Positions 11,974 through 24,130 of a DNA stretch of 64,000 nt are shown here, in pieces. The DNA is from Chlorokybus atmophyticus (lineage: Eukaryota; Streptophyta; Chlorokybophyceae; Chlorokybales; Chlorokybaceae), in assembly GCA_009103225.1 (NCBI GenBank), contig RHPI01000026.1, forward strand, positions 611,780 to 675,779. The letters run 5' to 3'. How positions within the stretch are numbered: position 1 is the stretch's first letter; each line of letters begins with the position of its first letter. Both the position numbers and the translations under genes were made by a program. Below the pieces are notes generated by a model. It made no database searches. It was not told the DNA's origin and worked only from the letters and a program-made list of their open reading frames with translations.

Positions 11974-13380
11974 ATGGACATAGTGACTCAGCTTCAAGAG
12001 CAGCTCAACCACACGGCGTCCCTGTTCTTCAACTTCGTGGGGACGCTGCAGCGGGACGCTCCGCCGGCGGCGGCGGACGGCAACGTCAACGTCACCGGCG
12101 TCAAGCAGGAGGAGACGCAGCAGCAGGGAGGAGACGTGGCTGCCTCTGCCGCAGTCTCCGCCGCCGCCGCCGACCGCCTCAAGAACGTGCAGGAGCAGGC
12201 TGCCAACATGGCCGCCGCCGTTGTGCAAGCTGCTGTTGTGGTCAGTCGTAGTGGTTTCTTTCTTTCTCCCTTTCTTTCTTTCTCCCTTTTTGAACAATAA
12301 GTGAGTTTTAATCCTTTGCTGCCTCTTGAGTGTGATGCTTGTGTAGAGTGCAAGTGCAAATATTGTAGCGAAGCTCATACTAAGCATGCACGCTGGCATG
12401 CGTGGGTCGCACATTGGTGGCTGCTTCATTGATGCAATCAAAATCAGCAACAGTGTTGTTATTGTTATTGTTCTTGTGTCATTCTCGGTACTTACCAGGG
12501 CGCTGAGCAATGTGTGTTAGAATACGGGTGTTGTGTGCGTGCAAGTGCAGAGGCGTGTGTGTGCGCGCGCGCAAATGTGTGTGGATTAGCATTGACTTGC
12601 CAGTGTGGCAACGCTAAGTTGAAGTGTTGCGTGACATGTGTGGTCTTGTGAAGCTAATGAAAATGTAGTCAGAGTGTCATTTGGAGTGATGTGCGTTATG
12701 TCATCAGACCGATGAGCTTATTGCGGCTTTGCCCGTGGTGAACTCCAGCGAGGAAACGCAGTTGGCGAGGATCGCAGCGCTTCAGGTTGGTGCTTTGCAG
12801 TCCTTATTTGTGTGTTGACGCAGATGTGTTGTGATGCAAGCTTGAATGAGTCAACTTGATGCCAAGGGAGTATATACTAGTCTGTATATACACAAGCCTA
12901 CTAGCTGTTTGCGCGATCTTTGGACTTGAGGACTGTTGGTGATAGTGTTGGCGATGTCGCATGTTGGTTTTTCAAACGTAATACGCTCGTGTACATGGAT
13001 CATTGCAGGAAGAGTTCAGTGCCGTGGATCAGGAGTTGCACAATGAAGTGCGCGTGGCAGGTACACACATTCTTACAAGACAAATGCAGCGAGACCGCTT
13101 GGCACGCATTCTGTTGATAAATGTTGCCCATGTGCACACGCCTCGGTGCCAAAGCACTTGTGTTGGTAAAGCATGGATGTAGTACGCCTGCTGCCGTAGC
13201 GCAATTGCTGCAGTTCATATTGCATGCCGCACCCACCCAAATAGGACTAAGTACCACGCTCCTTGCTCTGCAGAAACGCGACTGGAAGAGATTCAAGATC
13301 TATTCAGGTTGCTAGCGGACAGCAGAGTGAAGCGTGCTCTGCGAAGATCACCGACACCAAGCACGGTAGACAATGGATGA
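11974..13380 (+). CDS. MED21: Mediator complex subunit 21
   Basis: MED21 is a small coiled-coil subunit of the middle module of Mediator, which links transcription factors to RNA polymerase II in the nucleus. Four exons (11974-12240, 12708-12785, 13009-13060, 13274-13380) keep phase and give about 167 residues, near the usual 130-170. The start MDIVTQLQEQLN and the following FFNFVGTLQRDAPP are the family hallmark and match plant MED21 especially well. An Ala/Gln-rich insert of ~45 residues follows. Then come the conserved middle (TDELIAALPVV, ETQLARIAALQ) and a helical end (ETRLEEIQDLFRLLAD). A basic tail RVKRALRRS before the stop looks lineage-specific. The first intron contains TTTC repeats. 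Confidence 0.9.
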
Positions 13381-13629
13381 CATTCATAATATCCTCATCA
13401 AAGGAGACCAGGGATGAACAGTTACGACATCATATACTTGGCATCTGCACACTGCAAAGCACGCCAGTACGCTTGCTTACAGGAGGCAAGGCAAGGCTAA
13501 CACTGAGGGTGTAGACACCACAATTACTGTACACTACTAGAGACGTCATCATCTTAACTGTACACTAGCTGAATCCGAGAGATTATACGAAAACCCTCCT
13601 CATAGTAATCATTCATTACCTTGTGGGCA

Positions 13630-16608
13630 CTATTGTGCTGCGAGTACCTCAGCTGTCAGCATGAGTGCGCTGAATATGGGGAATGACATGGCGCGTACGA
13701 GGACGTTCTCCCAACTCTGAGAGCCACTGTTATTTCCATCTCCCCACGGCACCTCGTGGATGAGGGCGAGGTTGGTAAAGGCCATCCGCGCGTCGGCGCT
13801 GTAGAGGATGTGCGCGATGGATGCCGCCAGCATGTTGTACATCGACATGATGCTTGTCTGGAAACGGTCCTGCATCAGGATGCGCTGCGCCAACAGCGGC
13901 AGTGGGTCCAGCATTGGAGAACTCTCTGTAATAAAGAAGTGCTTATCAGACTACAACAACCACTGAGCTGATGCCAGCGCGCGCGCATGCACACATGAAT
14001 GGAAAAGATGCAATGCTTGTACAAACACACGCATACACACACACACACACGCACGCACTGGACATGCATGTATATATATACTGATGGGATGAGCGGACCA
14101 GGACAAACCAACAACCACCTTGGCTTGCTTACTTCCGTACGATTGGCCACGCGACTCGCAGTACAACGCCTGGATGTTGAGCACCTCCCTGACTGTGTAG
14201 AAGACCCTCCACAGCAGGGTGGCGTCCCGCAACCGCCGGCCAAAGACCTTCCCGGCACACCCCACCTGTCGCAGGAGCCGCAGCCGCCTTGCCCTCTGTT
14301 TGTGGTTCCGTTCCAGGTGGTACGCCCGGGCGTACGTCAGCTTCGGCACTTGCTGCGGAGGTATCGCCTTCAGCGCAGGAAGCCAAACATACCTGTTGCA
14401 TACAACAATCAGTCGCGAGCTGACACGGCTTGCAGGATAATCTGTTGTCAAAACACATACATACGCGCGCACACGCATGCACACACGCGTACGCACATAC
14501 ACAAACACGCGTGTGCCCATGTGCATGTGTTGTCTGATTGTTACGACACATGCGTGTGCACACACGCACCCACGCGCGCATGCGCACAAACAGGCAAACA
14601 CACACGTGCGCGCGCGCATATACGCACGCGGGAACAGCCTACACAAGCGTCAACACTCACCGGCACTGCAAGTGGTTGTCATTCTGGAACTTCAAGACCG
14701 CCATGGCGCTGCTCGCCGGCAGCGTGGACGGTGCGTTAGGGAGCAGCATCTGTCTGACCCATAGAGCTGGGAGCTCAGCCAACTTTCGGCAGCCTTTCGA
14801 CACCATCGCGAACCGCGCCAAATCCCTCGCATCCAAGTGCAACATAATCTTGACTGTGATGTCTGCTGGCACAGGAAAAGGACTGGCCTGCGCCACCACC
14901 CAACAGTTTTCAACACCTTTCAGTGGGCATGTAAACAAACCAGCTTGACTAATGCACGCGTGTTGACACTCACCTTGTCTATTCTGTGCACATCGGCTAC
15001 GAGTGCTCTCAAACAGGCAGCATAATCCGGAGGATCGTGTATTTCTTCAGTTGTGGATGATGATGGACAGTTGGGCAGCGCGGCGGCCTGCACGGAGTCG
15101 TACACGCCCATCTGCAGACCCTCCTTGAGCCTGATGTCTCCCAGAATCGCCAGGACTTGCGCGGGCCGCTGAGGGTTGTCGCTTGTCTCATCGGAGCGAA
15201 TGCCCAACAGCAATGATGTGACAGATGAGTGAGAGCGGCCGGGCGGCAAACCGTTCGGCCACTGCGACAAACCGGTCTTTTCTTTATCATCCCACAAGGG
15301 CGGCCTGAGGTTAAACGAGGAGCCCAACTCAGTAGACAAGCGTGTAATTCACATCTCCCAGTCGCATGTGCAACCTCTTCTCTTCACAAACAACACCGTA
15401 TCCAACTGGATGTGTTTGAAAACATTGCACGACTCACCTGCCCTGAGTCGCGCGCCATACGCGCTGCCATATCCGCGTTGCAGCGGCTATGCAGCGACTG
15501 CCAACGAACTTGACAATCTGCAGACAAGTACCAAACAGCATATTGATATGAGTCTAGATTTTGTAATGACTGCGCATCTATAAAGTAGGCAGCCATACAG
15601 CCCTGCAAGAGTGTTGATTGAACAGATCTTTGCACATCGATGCATTGCGAGTTGTCACCAGATGAGCTCCTTGTCCGCCGGCGTGAAGCACGACCGCCTG
15701 CAGCCATTTGTGAAGCGCGTATGCGGCAACCAGTCTGGCGGAGACGAGCGGATTCAAGTCAGCGCCGTGCAGTGCTGTCCAAAATGTTGTGGGCCCGTCG
15801 ATGAACAACGGCCCATGGAAGAACATGTACGGCAGGGCGGGAGGCAGCCCCAGCAGCAATGCGCGAGGGAGACCCACGCGACGTATGGCTTTGTAGCCCA
15901 GCGCGCCCTGCGGTTGAATTGTCAACTTGCAACTTGTCGTATGCAACTCACAAGCGTACACAATAAGACACAACACGCAAGCACGCCTGCACAACTACCT
16001 AACATCAGCGTGCACAAAGTCAGTGTGCACAGTGTAAACTTGTGTGTACACACGCATGTATTAAGCCCGCAAGAACAACTGTTTGCCGTATGCTTCCGAA
16101 CACAGGTGTCCGCTATCAAAGCACATGTCTATCACAGCTGCTGGCAGGCTGTGTCAGTTGAAGACAAGCGAGTACTGTACACTGCGTTGCGCACATTGAC
16201 TACTGACATAAGCGTCCTTGTTGGACAACATGACGATTGCACACTTGAGGATTGCACTATGATGTATTCAGTTGAAATAGACTAGACATGTTGTGACGCA
16301 GGAGGCAGCGGCGACAAGGTCTGCCAGCTAGCCAACAACAGGGAATGCGGGCTTTGCCTCTCTAGCTGAAACGCCTTCACATCAATGACAGTACCCACTG
16401 ACTTGTAACTCTTGCTTCTCACCAACATCGCATGCTTGAATCATGTCACTTGGAGTGACGAAGGCATTGCACACTACCGTCAACATTACTTCGCATTGTT
16501 GCAGACAAGTTGTCTTCGACAAGACAGCGCCAACAACAATGCCAAACGATAAGCTGACAGCCTGTTTCAGGCTCAAGGCTGATTGTACGCTCAATCCGTA
16601 TAGTTCGC
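13630..16608 (-). CDS. F-box protein with a long N-terminal extension (5' exon unresolved)
   Basis: Phase-consistent minus-strand exons: 16608-16490 (probable), 15907-15659, 15517-15438, 15304-14974, 14887-14661, 14392-14133 and 13925-13630, about 519 residues without the first exon. The F-box lies in the 14887-14661 exon: PFPVPADITVKIMLHLDARD, then RFAMVSKGCRKLAELPALWV. This is the Skp1-binding motif of SCF ubiquitin ligase adaptors. The N-terminal part has a hydrophobic stretch (AVSLSFGIVVGAVLSK) and a segment rich in Gly/Leu/Pro (GLPRALLLGLPPALPYMFF) that I do not recognise. The C-terminal part is helical, with no LRR, Kelch or WD motif. A possible first coding exon is 16773-16714 (MDGRSARGAPGQ), but its phase does not join the next exon. 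Two adjacent genes merged by my model are an alternative. Confidence 0.68.
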
Positions 16609-16773
16609 CTGTAAGTAGTTACAGCTTGCATTGCCACCAAGTGTGCGCGACATTGACAATCCGTATTGCAGGCCACAACTGGTCAAAACAGAAGCCACAG
16701 CAGCAAGCCTCACCTTAACCAACCGAGTGCAGAGAACTTGGCCGGGCGCTCCCCTGGCGCTTCGACCGTCCAT

Positions 16774-17419
16774 TGGCGTCCAGCTGACTACAGATAAAAT
16801 TTTCAAGCCTGCACAACCACTACCAGGCCACACCAGGCCGAACCCAACCAGGCAGGTCACGTCAACGCCAGCTTGTTTGCAGCCAGCAAGCAGCTCCACT
16901 GACTAATCCAACGACACACGCGTCAACAATAATGGCATCCATTCAATGTCACACACGACAGCACCCCGCAAGCCAACCACCATGATAACATCGCCACCGC
17001 TGCCGCCGCCGCCGCCACCGCCACCGCCGCAGCCAAATACACCCCTGTAAGACGAATACACCGCACAAAGCGACACGAACAAGCGTATCATGTTACACCA
17101 ACAAACCGTCACGCGATACGCGGCACACACCGAGGCAGGATCATACGGTTCACATTAAGGTATTGTGGTTCAGATTGCTCACTAGAGCTCATTCTATTGA
17201 ACGAATGAACCCATGTGATCAGTGGATTTGTACCGTTCATACTGATCAGTATTGATCTCAAGAGTTGGTGACTGACCCCTCTAAAGTGAGTCTCTACCAG
17301 CAGGGCTGGCCCAAACCCTAGCCGCCGCCTCCGCACAAACCCTCTTTCAGGGCGTCGCCGTCGCCGCCGCCGCGGGCACGGGAGGGGGAGGGGAGGGGCG
17401 CGTCGTTGCTGTCGTCGCT
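16774..17419. promoter_or_regulatory. Upstream region of RPL24 and of the divergent F-box gene
   Basis: A GCC-triplet tract lies at about 16997-17035. Nothing else coding is supported. This segment should contain the RPL24 promoter and, at its left end, the start of the F-box transcript. Confidence 0.4.
17313..17320 (+). promoter_or_regulatory. Telo-box (AAACCCTA) upstream of RPL24
   Basis: The octamer AAACCCTA lies 100 bases before the RPL24 start codon. This element is known from plant ribosomal-protein and translation-factor promoters. The same core occurs reversed in the first intron (ctagggttt near 17534). The function is inferred from position. Confidence 0.5.
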
Positions 17420-18853
17420 ATGGTGCTCAAGTAAGTGGTTGCTGGTGTCGTTGTCGTGAGCGGCGCTGTTGGGGTTCGTGAAGTCTGGGACAATGCGGTT
17501 GGGATTGTCCCTGTGGAGCGCCGGATTGTCTGGCTAGGGTTTCAGGCCAAGCTGCAACAGCAGTTGCAGCCTGGCCTGCAACCCGCAGACAGCTCACCGT
17601 TTTCTAAGTTGTGATCTCCGCGTAGGGTTTTGCTGCATTTGCTAAATGCATATCGCTGTTGGTTGGTCAATTGCAAATGGGTTATTTAGAATCAGTAGCG
17701 GGACGTTAGGTTCAATGTAGTAGGTGCCAGTGCATGATCTAGCGTCTTGTGAAGTATGCGCCTGAAGCTTTTGTTGACCTTTACAGCACATGCTTGCAGC
17801 TTGGGTACTGTGTCAAGCTGTGAGCTGTTTGGTCCAGCACAATACATCGATCGTAAATGGTCTTTGATCAAGTTAACATGGGCTGGGTTGTAAGCTCGTG
17901 CAAGTAGTTGATGGTGCTTGACGAATTGCATATACATTGCTGTCAACTATTAGAGTTCGCGAGCGTGAGTCATGTCAAGTATTGACTGTGCATCACCTGA
18001 GTCTCTGCTAGGCTATGCACGTGTGGTTCTTGTATGCTGACTCGGGATAACACAACAGGACAGAGACCTGCCGCTTTAGCGGTCTTCGTATCTACCCTGG
18101 CCATGGCATGCGATATGTCCGCGGCGACTCACAGGTTTGTAGCATCGTGCATTCTAGTTTTGGAATGCTGCCTTGGAGATTCAGCATGTATACCAAATTA
18201 CGTTTGCGCATGTGTCTCTTCGTTAAGCTGTAGACAGGCATTGCTTGATGGCTGTAACATGTGCTGTGCGCAGATGTTTGTGTTCCTGAACGCAAAATGC
18301 AAGCGCTACTTCCACTTGCGCTTGAAGCCGGCCAAGCTCGCTTGGACTGTGCAGTACCGCAAGTCGCACAAGAAGGTCAGGCTGCCAACTATCATTTGCT
18401 CGCATGCATAACAATGCATGCGAGTGCAACAGTGTTCATAGCAGAGCAAATCGTGTTCTGTTTATGAATGCCACATGTCAATAGGGCCAAGTTGAGGAAG
18501 TCCACCGCAAGAAGCGCCGCGCCAACAGCAAACCGTATCAGCGATCCATTGTCGGTGCATCACTGGAGGTGATCCAGAAGCGCCGCGCAGAGAAGCCTGA
18601 GGTCCGCGCTGTCAACCGCGACGCCGCACTTCGGTAAGCAATATGTTGTCAATGTTGTCAATGGTGCTCGGTTTATCTTGGGCTAATCTGTTCATGATAC
18701 CTGGGCAGGGAAGTGAAGGAGCGCGCCAAGAAGACAAAGGAGGAGAAGCGGGTCAAGAAGGTAGAGACTCAGGCCAAGGCCAAGACCACCTCTGCCAAGG
18801 CGCCCACCCGCTCTCAGGCACCCAAGGCAGGTGCCAAGGTTGGCAAGCGGTAA
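17420..18853 (+). CDS. RPL24: 60S ribosomal protein L24 (eL24)
   Basis: A structural protein of the large cytosolic ribosomal subunit. Exons 17420-17430, 18059-18134, 18274-18375, 18485-18633 and 18709-18853 keep phase and give 160 residues, the usual length. The first coding exon holds only MVLK's first eleven bases and is followed by a 628-bp intron, a common layout for ribosomal-protein genes. The zinc-finger-like start [20 protein letters not shown], then [19 protein letters not shown] and [11 protein letters not shown] are diagnostic. So are the central [20 protein letters not shown] and the Lys/Ala-rich tail ending KVGKR. The MVLK start and the CKRYFH motif match plant eL24 more than animal eL24. 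Confidence 0.97.
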
Positions 18854-20469
18854 ACATTGCTTGCTCGCCAGACCATATTGTAGAGTGGACGTGTATGCTG
18901 TTGTTGAAGCAGGTTTCGCACATGCTCTTGTTGCTTTGTGCACAACCTGTGGTTGGACCCCGTGAGAGGACCATTGCTTGCGTGCACCAGTGGCGTCTGG
19001 CAGCAACAGCTGCTCCTTGTACATGCATTGCTGCTTGCACAACACTATCAGCCCTTTGCGCAGATGGGGATGCTTGGCATACTTCAGCAGCTTCTCTCAG
19101 ATTTTTGTTCGGGCTGTGCGCACAGTTGTGACACAGCCTTACTGTAGTTCCGCGCCATTCAACATGCAGTGCTTGTCCGCTCTGGTGATTGAGAGAGCCT
19201 CTCTTAATCCCTGAGGCAGTGCGTGCATCCCATGCTCATCAGTATTGCTAGCTAGGCCCAAGCTATACAGCAGCAGCCGGACAAAGACTGGCTACCATAC
19301 TTGTTGCATACAAATCACGATTACATAGCACAAGGGGGACTGCGAAAAGACTGAATCCAGACCCTAGCGCTGAATGCACGCGTGCAATGTGATGAGGTAG
19401 AGTAGGGGGTGTAGTGCAGAGGCAGTGTGGGACAACGCCCTGCGCCACAGATCTGCAATCAGCTCCTGCCGATTGGCAGTACCATGGCAGTGGTGTGCTA
19501 TGTTGCTGCCATGAGCTACAAAGCAGTCTACTCCTTATGTACATGTGTACAGCGAGTCACACAGCAGCCTACCCCTTTTGTACATCTGCACATTATAGTC
19601 CCGAGGGGGGGGGGGGGGGGGGGGGGGGGGNNNNNNNNNNNNNNNNNNNNNNNNNNNNNNNNNNNNNNNNNNNNNNNNNNNNNNNNNNNNNNNNNNNNNN
19701 NNNNNNNNNNNNNNNNNNNNNNNNNNNNNNNNNNNNNNNNNNNNNNNNNNNNNNNNNNNNNNNNNNNNNNNNNNNNNNNNGGGGGCGGGGGGATGGGCGG
19801 GATAGGTTTGTGTACAGGATGCGCGCGCGCGGTCGTTGTAAGTATGCCTTTCAGCGCCGCGCATCATATATAACAATTGACACGTATCTCAATGCCGCAT
19901 ACACGACCACCGGGCTATATCTCGAAATCTACCTTCTACTCTACCCCTTCCTACCACCCCCAGCTAGTCATGCATGCATGCATCTACGGCAGTGGTAATC
20001 ACTTGCACAGCGGCTGTGTGGTGCCATGGTGACTGCATCACAGGGCAAGCATTCGCACGTTTATTGCAGCACGGTTGCATGAATGTCGTTGTTAGCAAAG
20101 CACATGATGACTGATGCATCTCCTAGTGCATATATGTCAATGATAGTTGCACGTGACAGCGCACAGGCTGCTGATTATGTGCATGACAACTTATCTGCAG
20201 ACATGTCAACAACATGGTCTTGTGGACTGGTATTTACATTGCAGACCCCTATACAGTCAAGTACTTTACAGGTATGCAACAGCACAATATTGCTTATTAA
20301 CTACCGCCCAGGCTGCCTACCCTTTGCAAATTTGCAGCCATTGGGTTGTATGCTGGCTGCGGTAACCACACGTTGTGACACTAATATACATGAACTACAA
20401 CAAAACTGGCCTTTCAGCTCCACATTGCTACATTGCTTACACACACATGTACACACTCTTAACAGCGAG
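18854..20469. other. Gene-poor spacer with an assembly gap
   Basis: This is RPL24 3' sequence followed by spacer. No reading frame has recognisable motifs. A G run at 19605-19630 leads into 150 undetermined bases (19631-19780), then another G-rich stretch. Similarity to the second beta-helix copy begins near 20130, compared with about 39235. Confidence 0.5.
19605..19796. repeat. Poly-G tract with N gap
   Basis: At least 26 G residues precede 150 N, and a G-rich stretch follows. The gap most likely marks a long G homopolymer or G-rich microsatellite that could not be sequenced through. Confidence 0.85.
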
Positions 20470-23400
20470 TGTAGACGGGGCAGCCGCCCGCGGGACACCG
20501 TGCTGGACAGCTTGCTGGCTTGGTGAGCGCAGTGGAGTTGGCAGTCTATCGACACACATAAAGAGGGTGTGTCACTCCCATTATTTAGAAAGAGTGACTG
20601 AGAGACATGTGCAACATGTGTACACTTACATCGATGCCTGCGGGTGATGGACACGCCGTCCCTCCGCCCGCTACATCATTCTACAAGCAAAAGCATAACA
20701 GTTAAGAGAGTATGTGCAACTCACAACCAGGCCAGCCAACCCCTGTCAGCATGTTGTTGTGTAAATAACTACAACAACAATGAAGTGTACTCACCCCGCC
20801 GCCACCAAAGTCCCCAATTTCCGCTACATTGCGGTTCGGTCCTTTCCCAAACGTGCAATAGTTGAAAGCTGAGCGGCCCTGCTCGTATAGACCCGTAGAG
20901 ACACCGCCGCCGACACCGCCAGCGCTGCCTGGAAGTTGCTCGCAGTAGTATACCACAGCCCTGTATGATGCAAGGAGAGTGTTTGCGTGTGCGTGTTTGC
21001 GGGTCTCACTATATGTCCAAATGTTGAGTGCATAATGTCTGCTTACTTGTTGCGGAAGAAAGAACATCTGTTGAAGCGTGCATAGTTGCCGTCGTTGATG
21101 TAAACACCAGCGCCGCTCTGCGTGCAATTCAGTATTGGTAAGCTCACCAACACCAAGCTTCTAGCAATTACAACACAGACAGCAACGTGCGTGCATGTGC
21201 ATGTGCATGTGCATGTGCATGTGTGCGTGTGTGTGGTAGTATTTGCCAAAAGCTAGATGACACCAATCCATGGCATCGTGCAAGGCTTGCAACACTTACA
21301 TAGGCAACATTGTCCTGGAACGTGACATCAGTAGCGAATAGGTTGCCTTTGGAGACGGACACAGCACCGCCTCTGAAGTCAACCTGTTTGCACACATGCA
21401 TACACGCACACAGTAGTCAGTAGTATGGGCGCACAAGTCAGGAGGCGAAGCCTTCATGCACACAAGTGCGAGTGCACACAAACCACCACCACTCACGCAT
21501 ATAGAAAAGATGCAGTGCTTCAACACACCATGTTGCATGTGTTGTTGGTGTTGGTGTTGGCTCCCTGTAAGACGAGGTTGGACAGCGAGAGCGAGCCACC
21601 CGTCTGGACAATAATGTTGCCCTGCTGGTTGCCATCAAGGGTCTTCCTCGCACCGCACCCGCGTATGAGCACGCTGTGCGTGATTTTGAGAGGGCAACAT
21701 GTTGGGCAGGGGAATCCGTCACACAACTTGTCGACACAACATTTGGGCCAGGTGATGTCCTGGGCCACATTCACCACGCGGCGACGGCAGCCAGCTGGCG
21801 GGGGCGTTTCAACTGCATGCTTCAGTTCTTTGAAGGTCCTCACCACAACTGCGCAGGAGATGGTTCACGCTTGTTGGGTCAAGTCGTGTGTGGATGTGTG
21901 CGTCGCGGTGCGAGTCAGAGTGTTGGGTGAATGTAATGCAGACTTACCTCCGCAAGCTGCCGCAGTTTTACGCCAAGGAGAGTTACGATGGTAGTTCCAC
22001 AACAACGGCAGGCGTGAGTTGTCATCAACACAATCCAATTGCAACCCATGACACTCAGAGTGTGCGTGCGCGCATGTGTGCATGTATGCGAATATGTGCG
22101 TGCAAACGCGTGCGTGCAAGCACACGTGTGCAATGCACACTCTGCATATGTATCATTACTTGGTGTTGTCGACTGGCATGCGGACGGACCACATATAGTT
22201 CCCGGGTCAACATGCCCACCAATGGTGCCATCCTCACTCCACGCAATGAAGTCTCTGCTGTCCGATTGCACGCTCCCAGCAAACGTCACTGCCAGGAGTA
22301 GGGTGTGGTGGTGAGAGACTCCCAACACAGCTTGTGGACTTGTGCAACAGTGCATCACACATGCCGATCAGCTGCTCACCAGTGAATGTAGTCTTCAAGG
22401 CATTGGCGGGAAAGCCAAAGTTCCAGCGGAAGAAGTAGGAACCTATCTTGACAATCTGCACAGGCGGGTCGCTGCTTGCAATGCCTGAACACACACGTGC
22501 GCGTATTAGCTATCTGCTCTCCACATGCTGTCACTCTGAACACAGAAGAAAAGAGTTGTCACAGACAGACAAAGTCACATACGTGCACGCACGCACACAC
22601 ACACGCGCACCATCCAACACACCTACCCTTTGGTCCCCACTCTGGGAACTTTCCATTGGCCAAGCAGTCCGGGATCGAGATGGAGAAGCTGGTCAAGCGC
22701 GCGGGACGCTGCGTGGTCTTGCGCGTGACGGTGTACGTGAAGGTGGTCTCACCGCCGGACTGCGTCACTTGGGACTGGATGGTGTACGCACCAGATGTCA
22801 CCGCAGAAGTGCAGACTGCAATAAAAAGAGGAGCACTTGTGTGTGGTGCATGCTGTGCACCACCACCACCACCACCACAGTATATACAAGCCATCATCCA
22901 ACGCTGATAACTTGTATATGCTTATGTGCGTGCTATGCGTGCACGCAAGCGCGCCTTTGCTGACACGTGTGGTGTTTCATGGCGTTCGCAAGGAGTTTAC
23001 ACCAGTATTGCATTACAGCGGCAGGGTAGTGTACATGTACTGTCAACTTAACCCCGCTTGCTTCCGCAATTACATGCCGAGCAGAGATTCTGACGTCACC
23101 TGCGCTGCATGTGGCTGTAATGGCCAGCAGCAACACTGCGACAACCGCCAAACCAGGTGCTCTCGCCATGTTGAAGCTGCAGGAAATGAGCAATCAATAA
23201 CCAGTTTGACACAATATAAACCGCTACCATCGACAAGTTCAACTTTGAGTTGTTTGCACGGTCAACTGGTGACTGTGTGCATGCAAAAGGACAGCTGTCA
23301 ACGTTTGAGTACGGGACTCTTGCATGCGGTTGAATTTCAGCCCAAAGCAGCATTTGCCTCAAGCAGGCTGCAGATATGCAAACTAAAAAACATGCAAAGT

Positions 23401-24130
23401 TGCTTGCTAGTTGACAATGACAGCAGTGTCGGCAGCCTGCCGTGATGTGACGTGATGCCCCAGTCACATCACGGCACATCTCACTGCCAACCATCTAATG
23501 GGCAGAGCAGGGCAGCAGCTGTGCTTGTCAACCGACGAATGCAAGCTTCGCGAAGCACAATCGCATGCACAGCTGTTCTCAGCAAGGCGGTCAGTTACCA
23601 GCAAGCAAGCAAGCAGGCAGCGCAAATGACCACACCACTGGCCAGTGCAGTGTACAGCAGCGCAGTAAGTAAGAAAGAAAGAAAGCAGTAGCGCACAGCT
23701 TGTGTGCATAGCCTCAAGCTGCAACGCTGTCATCAACTACCACTTACCACTAGGCCTACTGCTTCTCTGCAGCACCGCTGCCGCCGCAGGCATTCCCGTG
23801 AACACGACACCCACACTGCAGTGATATACACATGCACTACTGTATGTTTGTCCGCTGCAGGCTTCGGCAGCAAAGCGCGTGCTGCTCCGCACTCGGTTAA
23901 TCCGCCAACAGTATCGCAGGTTATTCGCAACAACATGTAACCGCGTTACTGCGGCAGTTACCGCAAAATAATTAATGTATCCGGGTCAGCATGTGCTGAG
24001 CAGCTTGGCAAGCACTGCTTGGCAAGCGGTTGCGCAGCTGCATGCTGCATGCTGAGCATTGCTTGCGTGTCGGCTGCCTGACACAGGAGAGAATATGTCA
24101 GCACGGGCACCCCGGCGGCGAATGAAGAGA
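20130..24130. repeat. Left copy of a ~4-kb direct duplication
   Basis: This segment is similar along its length to about 39235-43155, in the same orientation. It includes the beta-helix gene, its introns, and the 5' flank with the gcaagcaagcaagcaggcag run (23600 here, 42615 in the other copy). Similarity fades near gcttgcgtgtcggctgcctgacac at 24061. Exon identity is high, whereas introns and flanks have many indels. Confidence 0.85.
20470..23169 (-). pseudogene. Secreted beta-helix (pectin-lyase-fold) protein, copy 1, frameshifted
   Basis: Exons on the minus strand include 23169-23100 (signal peptide MARAPGLAVVAVLLLAITAT), 22815-22627, 22484-22160, one near 22140-21949, about 21853-21540, 21383-21300, 21117-21047, 20960-20795, 20680-20630 and a terminal exon below 20525. 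After an unrecognised N-terminal domain (YTIQSQVTQSGGETTFTYTV) the protein has stacked short repeats typical of right-handed beta-helices: VLIRGCGARKTLDGNQQGNI, GGSLSLSNLVLQGANTN, GGAVSVSKGNLFATDVTFQD. These resemble polymorphic-outer-membrane-protein repeats. In the 22484-22160 exon the reading frame differs from copy 2 by a net 4 bases between GEQLIGMC and LLLAVTFAG, so this copy is either broken or spliced differently. It was probably a cell-surface or wall protein. Confidence 0.62.
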
